64,000 nt of DNA, from positions 186,001 to 250,000 of the forward strand of contig JAHBXO010000003.1 of assembly GCA_019636445.1 (NCBI GenBank). The letters are read 5' to 3'. This document shows, in pieces, positions 56,102-64,000 of this stretch; the stretch's first letter is position 1, and every line of letters starts with the position of its first letter. This stretch comes from Gemmataceae bacterium. GTDB lineage: Bacteria; Planctomycetota; Planctomycetia; Gemmatales; Gemmataceae. A model generated the notes under the pieces. That model ran no database searches, had not been told where the DNA came from, and worked only from the letters and a program-made list of their open reading frames with translations. The position numbers were made by a program, and so were the translations under genes.

Positions 56102-57448
56102 TCATGAGGTGAGTACCGCCCCCGCCTCGTCACACAACTCCTTGGCCTGGCCTTCCGTCGGGGCCTCGGCGATGGCGCGGACGATCGGTTCGGTGTTACT
56201 GCCGCGGACGTGCAACCACCAATCGGGACCGTCGAGTCGTAGGCCATCGAGCGTATTCCGGGCCGCGTCGGGCCAGCGGCGTTCGAGCTTCGAGAAGGCC
56301 TCGCCCAATCGTTCCCGGCTCACGTGGAACTTGGTCTTCACCATCGAATACTTGGGCAACTCGGCAACGAGTAGCGAGAGCGGCTTTCCTTCCTCCGCCA
56401 TCAAGCTCAGGACGAGCGCCATGCCGATGTACGGGTCGCGGACCCAGCCAACACGCGGGTCGATGACGCCGCCGTTCCCTTCCCCGCCAACAACGGCTTT
56501 CACCGCTCGGATCTTCTCGACGACGTTCGCCTCGCCGACGGCGGCGCGGTGAAACTCGCAGCCGGCCAGCCGCGCCAGGTCCTCGCTCATGCGGGACGTG
56601 CTCATGTTGACGACGACCGGCCCGCGCTCCTGTCGCAATCGGTACTTCACGGCCAGCGCGAGCGTCGCCTCCTCGCTCACGCAATCGCCCTTCTCGTCGA
56701 TGAGCGCCAGCCGATCGGCGTCGGGATCCAGCACAAAGCCGACGTGGCAGCCGTGTTGTTGCACCCAAGGGGCGACGTCGACGAGGTGCGCCGGAGTCGG
56801 TTCCGGTTCGTGCGCGAAGACGCCGTTCGGATCGCAGTTGTGCTGCACGACCTCGCAACCGAGGTCGGCGAGGAGTTTGGCGGCGAGCGGTCCGCCGGCG
56901 CCGCCGTTGCCGTCGACGAAGGCACGAAACCGACCGACGGCGACGGTGGCGACACTGACGAGGTTCAAGACGATCGCGGCATGTTCGTCGGCCACGCCCG
57001 GCGGCACGCGCACGGTGCCGAGGCCGTCCCATTTCGCCAGGCTGAACTCCCCGGCGGTGAAGAGTCGTTTCACTTCCTGTCCGGCGGTCGCGGGAAGGAC
57101 GGCGCCGTCGCGGCCGAACATCTTGAGGCCGTTCCACGGTGCGGGGTTGTGGCTGGCGGTGATCTGCACGGCACCGGCGGCGCCGAGGTTTCGCACGGCG
57201 ATGCCGACGGTCGGCGTCGGTGCGATGCCGATGTCGTCGATGGCGCAGCCGGCGGCGAGCAGACCGGAGTAGACCGCGTGCCGGAGCATGTCGCCGCTCG
57301 GTCGCGAATCGCGCGACACGACGACACGCCCGCCCTTGAGGTACGTGCCAAGGGCACAGCCGAAGCGCGCCGCCGCGTCCGGCGTGAGCGACTCCCCGAC
57401 GATCCCGCGAATGCCCGACACGCCGACGATCAAATCTGGATGGTGCAT
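56102..57448 (-). CDS. Phosphohexomutase (phosphoglucosamine / phosphomannomutase family)
   Basis: A 448-residue enzyme of the alpha-D-phosphohexomutase superfamily. The phosphoserine loop is TASHNPAPWNGLK, the Mg2+ loop DPDADR, the sugar loop GEGNGG and the phosphate loop RGSNTEPIVR. It shifts phosphate between C1 and C6 of a hexose or hexosamine. The start (VGVSGIRGIVGESLTPD) resembles GlmM, but substrate assignment by eye is unsafe. The start MHHPDLIVG at 57448 is preferred. Confidence 0.9.
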   Translation of the reverse strand: MHHPDLIVGVSGIRGIVGESLTPDAAARFGCALGTYLKGGRVVVSRDSRPSGDMLRHAVYSGLLAAGCAIDDIGIAPTPTVGIAVRNLGAAGAVQITASHNPAPWNGLKMFGRDGAVLPATAGQEVKRLFTAGEFSLAKWDGLGTVRVPPGVADEHAAIVLNLVSVATVAVGRFRAFVDGNGGAGGPLAAKLLADLGCEVVQHNCDPNGVFAHEPEPTPAHLVDVAPWVQQHGCHVGFVLDPDADRLALIDEKGDCVSEEATLALAVKYRLRQERGPVVVNMSTSRMSEDLARLAGCEFHRAAVGEANVVEKIRAVKAVVGGEGNGGVIDPRVGWVRDPYIGMALVLSLMAEEGKPLSLLVAELPKYSMVKTKFHVSRERLGEAFSKLERRWPDAARNTLDGLRLDGPDWWLHVRGSNTEPIVRAIAEAPTEGQAKELCDEAGAVLTS

Positions 57449-57593
57449 CCGGCTATTGTGGGAGGCGGCGAGGGCGGCCGCCATGTGAACAAACTGAAAT
57501 CACTATCCAACGCGAACGTCTTGATTCCGTAGCCTGGTTGGTCCTTCACCGGCGAGCTTGGTAGTTTGAGCGAAACCCATTTGGGGTAATGGT

Positions 57594-58514
57594 GTGAGTC
57601 TCGTGGTGCGGATTGGCCTGTTCTTCTTCCTGATCGCCCTCGCGGCGCTGGGGCTGGCCGCGTTCCGCGCCGGCGGATCCGCCGAACGCGTCTGGGGCCA
57701 CCGCGGCGTGCTCGACGGCGACTTCGTCCGCCCCCGCGCCGCCACCATCCTCGGCGACAAACTCTACATCGTCGACTTCACCGCCCGCATCCAGTGCTAT
57801 ACGCTCGATGGCGACTACGCCGGCGTCACGTTCACTACGCCCGACTTCCGCAACGGTCGGCCCAGCGGCCTCGGTACCGCGCCAGACGGCAACCTCCTCG
57901 TCGCCGATTCGCACTACCACGCGCTCCGCGTCTACTCGCCGGACGGAATGGAATTGAAGGTCTTCGGCGGAACAAGCGGCCGCGAAGCGGGGCAGTTCGG
58001 CTACCTCAGCGATTGCGTTCAGGACGACGACGGAAACTTCTTCCTCTCCGAGTTCGGCGAGAACGACCGGATCACCAAGCTCGACAAGGAGGGGAAGTTC
58101 GTGACGTGCTGGGGGCGTAACGGCACGGGTGACGGCGAGTTCCAGCGCGTGCGGGCGCTCGCGTTCGGGCCGGACGGCCTGCTGTACGTCGCGGATGCCT
58201 GCAACCACCGCGTGCAGGTGTTCGAGAAGTCCGGAGCGTTCGTACGCGTCCTCGGCGGGCCGGGCACCGAGCCGGGGCGTTTCGCGTACCCGTACGATCT
58301 CGCATTCGACCCGGACGGATTCCTGTACGTCGTGGAGCGTGGGAACGCGCGCGTGCAGAAGCTGGCGCGGGACGGCACGCCGCTCGCGAGTTGGGGATCG
58401 CCGGGCCGGGCGCCCGGCCATCTGGCCGACCCGTGGGCGATCGCCATCGATCGGCTCGGCCGCATCCACATAATTGACACGGAGAACCACCGCGTTCAGC
58501 GGGTGAAATTCTGA
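57594..58514 (+). CDS. NHL-repeat beta-propeller protein, membrane-anchored
   Basis: A 306-residue protein with an N-terminal membrane anchor (VRIGLFFFLIALAALGLAAF), then six NHL-type blades: PDGNLLVADSHYHALRVYSP, FGPDGLLYVADACNHRVQVF, FDPDGFLYVVERGNARVQKL, IDRLGRIHIIDTENHRVQRV. The propeller faces the periplasm and probably binds a partner. The start is GTG 57594. Its stop overlaps the next start (TGATG), so it is coupled to the VWA gene. Confidence 0.85.
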   Translation: MSLVVRIGLFFFLIALAALGLAAFRAGGSAERVWGHRGVLDGDFVRPRAATILGDKLYIVDFTARIQCYTLDGDYAGVTFTTPDFRNGRPSGLGTAPDGNLLVADSHYHALRVYSPDGMELKVFGGTSGREAGQFGYLSDCVQDDDGNFFLSEFGENDRITKLDKEGKFVTCWGRNGTGDGEFQRVRALAFGPDGLLYVADACNHRVQVFEKSGAFVRVLGGPGTEPGRFAYPYDLAFDPDGFLYVVERGNARVQKLARDGTPLASWGSPGRAPGHLADPWAIAIDRLGRIHIIDTENHRVQRVKF

Positions 58515-61500
58515 TGGTTCGGTTGAACGAATTCCTGGCGACTCACTGGCTCGCCGTCGCGGCACTCATCGCGGCCGCGGCCTTGGGTTGGCGGCTGCGC
58601 CGTCATCCCGCCGGCGCGATCGGTCTGGCCGGCGGACTCTCGGCGTTCGCGTTCGGCGGCTTCACGTTCACGAACGCTTCGATCGATCTCTTCGGCCGGT
58701 ACGACCTCGGCTCGGTGTTGCTGGGCGTCGGTGTCGGTGGCTTCCTGCTGCTGCTGGCCATCCTCGTGCTCGGCCGCGTCTGGTCGCCAGCAGCGGCGCT
58801 CGCGTTCGCGGGCATCGCGTTCGTCGGCCTCGGCGGCTGGGCCGAAGCCGCAACGGGCGAAGCACTCGCCGAACTCGCGCGGCTGACGCGCTCCGTGCAG
58901 TTCACACGCCCGCTCTGGCTCCTCGCGCTCGTCGCCCTGCCGTGGGTCGTCCTCGCGGCGCGGCGCAGCCTGTCCGGCCTTGGCCCGGCGCGCAAGTGGT
59001 GCGCCATCGCCCTGCGCGGCGGCGTCGTGGCGGCGCTCGCGTGCGCGCTAGCGGAGCCACGCGTCAACCGGCCCAGCGAAAACGTCGCGCTCCTCTTCCT
59101 CCTCGACCGGTCCCAGAGCATCCCGCAGGACATTGAACCGGGTGAGAATGTCGTCGACCGCGTCGACCGTCGTTGGCTTCGCACACGCGATTTTGTCCGT
59201 AATGCCGTGCTGCTCCGCGGCGTCGAGCATGCGCGGGACAAGTCCGGCGTGATCCTCTTCGGTAAACGCCCGAAGCTCGCACTGCCCCCAGCTTCGGTCC
59301 GCGACAAGTTCGACGTGGACGAACGCATGGCCGGCCCGATCGACGGCCAGTACACGGACATCGCCGCCGCCCTCAAGCTCGCGCTCGCGTCCTTCCCCGA
59401 AGGTGCCGGCAAACGGATCGTACTCGTTAGCGACGGGAACGAGAACATCGGCTCCGCCGTCGAACAGGCCGCCCTCGCGAAGCAGAACGGCGCGCAGATC
59501 GACGTGATCGCGGTCGCGCCTGGTTACCGCAACGAAAACGAAGTGCTCGTGCAATCCGTCGAGGCGCCACCTGTCACGACGACCGGCACGCAACTGCCCC
59601 TGCGCGTGCTGCTCCGCAATACCAGCCCGACGCGCGTCGTCCGCGGCTTTCTGGAACTCGTGCGCGTCGGCCTGAACGACGATGGCAGCGAGAAGATCGA
59701 ACTGGTCGCCATCGAGAACGATCAACCGCAAGTGCTGGATGCGCCGCGCGGTAAGCCGGCGACAATCATCCTTCAGCCGGGCTTGAATTCCCTGCGATTC
59801 CGCGACGTGCCGCCCAAGCCAGGCGAGACGTCTTTCTCGTATCGGGCCACCTTCACCCCGGTGCTCAGCGGCCTGCCGACGAAGGACGGCCAACTGGACA
59901 ACATCGTCCTCGGCATGCCGAACGACCGCGTGGCGAACAACCGCGCCACCGCCGCCGTCGTGATGCGCGGCCAGCGGCGCGTGCTCTTCATCGAAGAGCC
60001 GGTCGGGGGCCGTTCGCCGCACGCGCACCTCGTGCGCACCCTGCTTCGCGCCGAGGTCAAAGTGTCCGTCGTCTCACCCGCTCGACTCCCTGCCGAACCG
60101 GCCGACTTCGCCCTGTTCCTCACGAACTACGATTGCATCGTCCTCGCGAACGTCCCGGCCGAGTTCTTCAGCCGCGATCAGATGGAGGCGATCCGCGCCT
60201 CCGTCCACGATCAAGGCACCGGCCTTGTCATGATCGGCGGCCCCGATTCCTACGGCCCCGGCGGCTACCAGAAAACGCCGATCGAAGAGGCCTTACCGGT
60301 CGAATGCGAGATCAAATCACCGCTCGCCGCGGGCAAGGGCGGACTCGTGCTCGTCATGCACGCGTCCGAAATGGCCGACGGCAACCACTGGCAGAAGGTC
60401 ATCGCCCGACTCGCGATCGAACGGCTCAGCGCACCGGACATGGTTGGCGTCATGCAATACGGCTTCGGCGCCGGCGCCGCCGGCATCAGTTGGGTCATCC
60501 CCTTTCAGACGGTTGGCGAAGACAAGAGTCGCCTACTCGCCAAGATCGATCGGATGGACCCGCAGGACATGCCCGACTTCGATCCGTTCCTCACGGCCGC
60601 CGCCGATACGCTTGCCGATCCGGCGCACAACCTCTCGGTGAAGCACTGCATCGTCATATCCGACGGCGATCCGCAATACGGCGTCGCCGGCCAGGCCGCC
60701 ACCGCGAAGATGGCGGCAAACGCGATCACCTGCACGACCGTCGGCGTCGCCACCCACGGCCAGGCCGAATCGACCAAGATGAAGAGCATCGCCGAGGCCA
60801 CCAAGGACGGCCGCGGCAACCCCGGCGCCTACTACGAACCGAAGGACCCCAGCCAGTTGCCAAGCATCTACATCAAGGAAAGTCGCCGCATCAGTCAATC
60901 GTTCATTTACGACAAGCCGTTCCTGCCGAAACACCTCGTCGTCGGTTCGATCACCGAAGGCATACCCCGCGAACTGCCGGCGTTGCGCGGTTTCGTGCGC
61001 ACCACCTACAAGGAATCCCCGCTCGCGCAGTTCCGCATCGAAGGCCCGCGCCTCGCGGACGACCTGCGCTTCCCGATCCTCGCGAGCTGGCAGTACGGCC
61101 TTGGCAAGGCGGTCGCCTTCACTTCCGACGCCCGCACCCAACCGACGGACAACGTGAAGGGCTGGGACGCCGACTGGGTCGAGTCGGACATTTACAAGAA
61201 GTTCTGGGAGCAAGCGGTGAACTGGGCGCTGCGCCCGGCCGAGGCGGGGCGCATGACCGTCGCGTCGGAATATCGCGAGGGGCGCGTGCGCGTGACCGTG
61301 ACCGCGCGGGACGAGCGCGACCGGCCCGTCAACGGCCTGGACCTCGATGGCAAGATCACCCTGCCTCGCGCGCCGAAGCCGGGCGAAAAGGTGCCGACGA
61401 TCGGCTTCAAACGGAAGGGGCCAGGCCAATACGAAGCCGAGTTCGCCGCCGAGGACGCCGGTACGTACTTCGTCACCGTGCAGGGCCGGCAGCCGGGCGT

Positions 61501-62158
61501 CGGCGCGGCGCAGGGCGTCGTCTTCGACACCGCCCGCACGGGCGTCACGCTCCCCTATTCCCAGGAATTCGCCGACCTTGACACGAACACCGCCCTCCTG
61601 AAGCAACTCGCCGAACTCACCAGCGGCCGCTACCACACCGACGACCCGGCCGAACTGGAAAGCCTCGCCCGCTCCGCGGATCTCTTCCGCGAGGCACCGA
61701 AGACCTCGCGGGCCTATCAGCCGTTCTGGTACTGGCTCGTCTTCGCCGCCGGCGTGCTGCTGCTCTTCGATGTGGCCGTGCGTCGCGTCGCCGTCGAGTG
61801 GATCGAGGCGAAAGCGCTCGCGGCGGCGTTCTGGCGCAAGCTACGCGAAGCCCCGGAAGCCGCGGCGGCGTCCACGCTCGGCCAGCTCCAGCGACGCAAA
61901 CAGGAGATCGACGAGCGGATCGAGCGTGAGCGCGCCGCCCGCCGGTTTGAGGCGACCGCGACTCCGAGCGACGCCCCGCCTCCCGGCGCCGTCGCCGGAC
62001 CGACAGAATCGCGGCCGCTCCCATCGGCCCCGCCGCCCCGATCGGAGGTTAAGAAGCCAGCCGACACCGACGCCGACATGTTCAGCCGCCTGAAGAAGGC
62101 GCGCGACCGCGCCGAACACAAACGCGACAAGCCCGACGAACCGGACCGCCCGAAGTAA
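58514..62158 (+). CDS. Large VWA-domain membrane protein
   Basis: A 1214-residue protein. Four N-terminal membrane segments (residues 12-30, 37-55, 70-110, 135-185) precede a VWA domain from about 195, with MIDAS motif DRSQS, Thr in QYTDIAAAL and Asp in VSDGNEN. A glutamine-amidotransferase-like region follows (LFIEEPVGGR, LVMIGGPDSYGPGGYQ). A second VWA-like domain near 615-770 has VLVMHASEM in place of DxSxS, so its metal site is lost. A final membrane segment near 1070-1090 and a Pro/Arg-rich tail end it. It resembles membrane VWA proteins beside MoxR. Confidence 0.85.
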   Translation: MVRLNEFLATHWLAVAALIAAAALGWRLRRHPAGAIGLAGGLSAFAFGGFTFTNASIDLFGRYDLGSVLLGVGVGGFLLLLAILVLGRVWSPAAALAFAGIAFVGLGGWAEAATGEALAELARLTRSVQFTRPLWLLALVALPWVVLAARRSLSGLGPARKWCAIALRGGVVAALACALAEPRVNRPSENVALLFLLDRSQSIPQDIEPGENVVDRVDRRWLRTRDFVRNAVLLRGVEHARDKSGVILFGKRPKLALPPASVRDKFDVDERMAGPIDGQYTDIAAALKLALASFPEGAGKRIVLVSDGNENIGSAVEQAALAKQNGAQIDVIAVAPGYRNENEVLVQSVEAPPVTTTGTQLPLRVLLRNTSPTRVVRGFLELVRVGLNDDGSEKIELVAIENDQPQVLDAPRGKPATIILQPGLNSLRFRDVPPKPGETSFSYRATFTPVLSGLPTKDGQLDNIVLGMPNDRVANNRATAAVVMRGQRRVLFIEEPVGGRSPHAHLVRTLLRAEVKVSVVSPARLPAEPADFALFLTNYDCIVLANVPAEFFSRDQMEAIRASVHDQGTGLVMIGGPDSYGPGGYQKTPIEEALPVECEIKSPLAAGKGGLVLVMHASEMADGNHWQKVIARLAIERLSAPDMVGVMQYGFGAGAAGISWVIPFQTVGEDKSRLLAKIDRMDPQDMPDFDPFLTAAADTLADPAHNLSVKHCIVISDGDPQYGVAGQAATAKMAANAITCTTVGVATHGQAESTKMKSIAEATKDGRGNPGAYYEPKDPSQLPSIYIKESRRISQSFIYDKPFLPKHLVVGSITEGIPRELPALRGFVRTTYKESPLAQFRIEGPRLADDLRFPILASWQYGLGKAVAFTSDARTQPTDNVKGWDADWVESDIYKKFWEQAVNWALRPAEAGRMTVASEYREGRVRVTVTARDERDRPVNGLDLDGKITLPRAPKPGEKVPTIGFKRKGPGQYEAEFAAEDAGTYFVTVQGRQPGVGAAQGVVFDTARTGVTLPYSQEFADLDTNTALLKQLAELTSGRYHTDDPAELESLARSADLFREAPKTSRAYQPFWYWLVFAAGVLLLFDVAVRRVAVEWIEAKALAAAFWRKLREAPEAAAASTLGQLQRRKQEIDERIERERAARRFEATATPSDAPPPGAVAGPTESRPLPSAPPPRSEVKKPADTDADMFSRLKKARDRAEHKRDKPDEPDRPK

Positions 62159-62169
62159 CGAGGAGCCCG

Positions 62170-63171
62170 ATGAATCCGAACGCCCCGATGCCCGAACGGA
62201 CGGCCCTGTTCCGCCAGCGATTCCGCGACCTGGAAGCCGAGATCGGCAAGGTGATCGTCGGCCAACCCGACACGGTGCGCGGCGTGCTCACGTGCCTCTT
62301 CGTCGGCGGGCACGTCCTCCTCGAAGGCGTGCCCGGCCTCGGCAAGACGCTGCTGGTGCGCACGCTCGCCTCGGCCCTCGACCTCAAATTCTCCCGCATC
62401 CAGTTCACCCCGGACCTTATGCCGTCGGACATCGTCGGCACGACCATTATCAACGAGGACGCCGATGGTCGCCGGCATTTCCAGTTCCAATCCGGTCCGC
62501 TCTTCGCGCAAATCGTCCTCGCCGATGAAATCAACCGCGCCACGCCCAAGACGCAATCAGCGCTCCTGGAAGCGATGCAGGAGCGCAGTGTCACCGTCGG
62601 TGGCACGGTCCACAAACTCGACGAGCCGTTCCTCGTTTTGGCCACGCAGAACCCGATCGAACAGGAAGGCACTTACCCGTTGCCCGAAGCGCAATTGGAC
62701 CGCTTTTTCTTCAAGCTGAACGTGCCATTCACGACGCGCGACGAGTTGAACGTGATCCTCGACCGCACCACGAAGAACGAATGGCCGACAGCGACCAAGG
62801 TGATGGAATCGGCCGAGATCCGCCAGTGGCAGGACCTCGTGCGCGAGGTGCTCGTCGCCGCCCCGGTCCAGGACTATGCGATCCGCCTGCTGCTCGCAAC
62901 GCACCCGAACGGCGAGTTCGCGACCGCGGAGGCGAACCGCTTTCTCCGCGCCGGCGCCAGCCCGCGCGGGGCGCAATCGCTCATCCTCGCATCGAAGATC
63001 CGCGCGCTCCTCGACGGGCGCTACAACGTCGGATTCGATGATATCCGCAACGTCTATTTGCCGGCGATGCGCCACCGCATACTCTTGAACTTCGAAGCTC
63101 AGGCCGAGAATGTCTCACCCGATTCGGTCTTGGCCGCGATCGCGAACGAAGTGAAAGTGAAGCTGGATTGA
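62170..63171 (+). CDS. MoxR-family AAA+ ATPase
   Basis: A 333-residue ATPase of the MoxR/RavA type. Walker A is GVPGLGKTLLVRTLAS, Walker B VLADEINRATPKTQSALLEA, sensor 1 FLVLATQNPIEQEGTYPLPE, and a lid with GASPRGAQSLILASK. MoxR proteins act with VWA partners in assembling or loading target complexes. AGGAG lies 6 bases before the ATG, 11 bases after the VWA gene, so they share an operon. Confidence 0.93.
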   Translation: MNPNAPMPERTALFRQRFRDLEAEIGKVIVGQPDTVRGVLTCLFVGGHVLLEGVPGLGKTLLVRTLASALDLKFSRIQFTPDLMPSDIVGTTIINEDADGRRHFQFQSGPLFAQIVLADEINRATPKTQSALLEAMQERSVTVGGTVHKLDEPFLVLATQNPIEQEGTYPLPEAQLDRFFFKLNVPFTTRDELNVILDRTTKNEWPTATKVMESAEIRQWQDLVREVLVAAPVQDYAIRLLLATHPNGEFATAEANRFLRAGASPRGAQSLILASKIRALLDGRYNVGFDDIRNVYLPAMRHRILLNFEAQAENVSPDSVLAAIANEVKVKLD

Positions 63172-63200
63172 TTGACGCGGTTCCTCCCACCGCCTACACT
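63172..63200 (+). promoter_or_regulatory. Candidate promoter for the binding-protein gene
   Basis: TTGACG (63172-63177) and TACACT (63195-63200) with a 17-base spacer, beginning right after the MoxR stop. A start point near 63207 gives a leader of about 24 bases to ATG 63231. Confidence 0.55.
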
Positions 63201-63230
63201 CGCAAGGGAAACCGGGAGCGCAATCTTTCC

Positions 63231-64000
63231 ATGCCCCTTCGTATCGTACCTGCGTTGTTCCTTGTTGCGTTTGTCGCGGCCGGAATACTCATTCCCGCCC
63301 CGCCGGCCCAGGAAAACTCCAACGTCGTCAAAATCCTCTCCAGTATGCCACGAACCGGTTCGGCCCGCGGGCAGACCGACACCATCGTCGACGGCATCCG
63401 CCTCGCGCTGAACGAAGTGGAAAACCGGATCGACCTCGACGGCAAGACTTATCGCATCGAATACATGGACCTCGACGATGCCACCGCGTCGGCCGGCGAC
63501 TGGACCAGCGAGCAGGAGGCCAGCAATGCCCGCCAGGCGCAAAGCGACCCGGATGTGATGGTCTATATCGGCACCTACAACTCCGGGGCCGCCAAGATCA
63601 GCATGCCGATCCTGAACCGGATGAAAGTGCTGATGATCTCCCCCGCCAACACGTCGCCGGGCCTCACCAAGCCGAACCAGGGCGAACGGGACGAACCGAA
63701 ACGCTACCGGCCGAGCGGAGAGGTGAACTACGTCCGTGTCGTGCCCACCGACGACCTGCAAGGCCCCGCCGGCGCGGAGTGGTCGCTGGATATGGGATGC
63801 AAGCGCGTTTATATTCTCGACGATAACTCGGTGTATGGCAAAGGTGTCGCGGATCTCTTCGAGGGCCACGCCCGCAAGATCGGTATCGACATCCTCGGCC
63901 GCGAAAGCATCGACGCGAAGGCGTCCGAGTTCCTTTCGCTCATGACGAAGATCGCGACGAAACAACCGCAGTTGATTTACTTCGGCGGCACGACGCAGAC
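63231..64000 (+). CDS. ABC-transporter substrate-binding protein, N-terminal part (right edge)
   Basis: The frame is open to the end of the window (256 residues seen). A signal peptide (LFLVAFVAAGILIPAPPAQ) precedes a periplasmic binding protein of the branched-chain amino acid type (Peripla_BP_6): VVKILSSMPRTGSARGQTD, IRLALNEVENRI, VMVYIGTYNSGAAKISMPIL and VYILDDNSVYGKGVAD. It would deliver a ligand, perhaps an amino acid, to a membrane permease. The permease genes are beyond the edge. Confidence 0.9.
   Translation, partial: MPLRIVPALFLVAFVAAGILIPAPPAQENSNVVKILSSMPRTGSARGQTDTIVDGIRLALNEVENRIDLDGKTYRIEYMDLDDATASAGDWTSEQEASNARQAQSDPDVMVYIGTYNSGAAKISMPILNRMKVLMISPANTSPGLTKPNQGERDEPKRYRPSGEVNYVRVVPTDDLQGPAGAEWSLDMGCKRVYILDDNSVYGKGVADLFEGHARKIGIDILGRESIDAKASEFLSLMTKIATKQPQLIYFGGTTQ

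Noticed and set aside
60133..61581. 482-residue Arg/Pro-rich frame within the VWA gene
   Set aside because: Shifted-frame shadow of the VWA gene with arginine-rich composition.

Overview
The window is a GC-rich, densely coded stretch of bacterial chromosome. It most resembles a planctomycete of the Gemmata group (Gemmataceae). The signs are a DUF1559 prepilin-like protein, a membrane-anchored Ser/Thr kinase, an Uma2-type endonuclease, an alginate-export-type outer-membrane protein, and a MoxR/von Willebrand factor A (VWA)/NHL-repeat cluster. This placement rests on gene content recalled from families, not on a search. I see no rRNA, tRNA, CRISPR array, insertion sequence or phage gene. It looks like core chromosome with small islands of intergenic repeats.

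Layout. 1-10.5 kb holds housekeeping genes: hpt (cut by the left edge), a glycosyltransferase, glgC, a Nudix hydrolase, an M50 protease, hisS, a nuclease-like protein, a sugar isomerase, selA, a DUF1802 gene and gpsA. 10.6-17.6 kb holds a small ORF, nnrE with a PfkB-type kinase, an outer-membrane channel, an FHA protein, a large lipoprotein and kdsA. 17.7-20.8 kb is a two-component pair: a HAMP histidine kinase and a sigma-54 activator. 20.8-21.7 kb is a gene-poor repeat island. 21.7-25.4 kb is dnaG-rpoD on the minus strand. 25.7-31.5 kb holds acnA, the Uma2 gene, a Tat-exported sugar isomerase and a phosphodiesterase-like enzyme. 31.5-42.5 kb mixes unknown proteins with a uracil-DNA glycosylase, the sulfite reductase cysI, a SNF2 helicase operon and a methyltransferase. 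42.5-47.2 kb holds a beta-propeller protein, hemL and a Ser/Thr kinase. 47.4-52.7 kb holds a 1658-residue repeat-rich membrane protein. 52.8-57.4 kb holds nadB, the DUF1559 gene with a small lipoprotein gene, and a phosphohexomutase. 57.6-63.2 kb is an NHL / VWA / MoxR operon. The start of an ABC-transporter binding-protein gene runs off the right edge.

How the genes work together. Glycogen synthesis (glgC), central carbon (acnA), NAD supply and repair (nadB, nnrE), tetrapyrrole synthesis (hemL), siroheme-dependent sulfite reduction (cysI), phospholipid and lipid A precursors (gpsA, kdsA), and replication/transcription initiation (dnaG-rpoD) all point to a free-living heterotroph with an outer membrane. 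The least explained parts are the giant repeat protein opposite the Ser/Thr kinase, the 709-residue cysteine/histidine-motif protein at 32.5 kb, the small ORF coupled to the SNF2 helicase, and the repeat family found at 5.8, 21 and (in part) 52.7 kb.

Starts were chosen from ribosome-binding sites, spacing and family alignment by eye. No database search was run.
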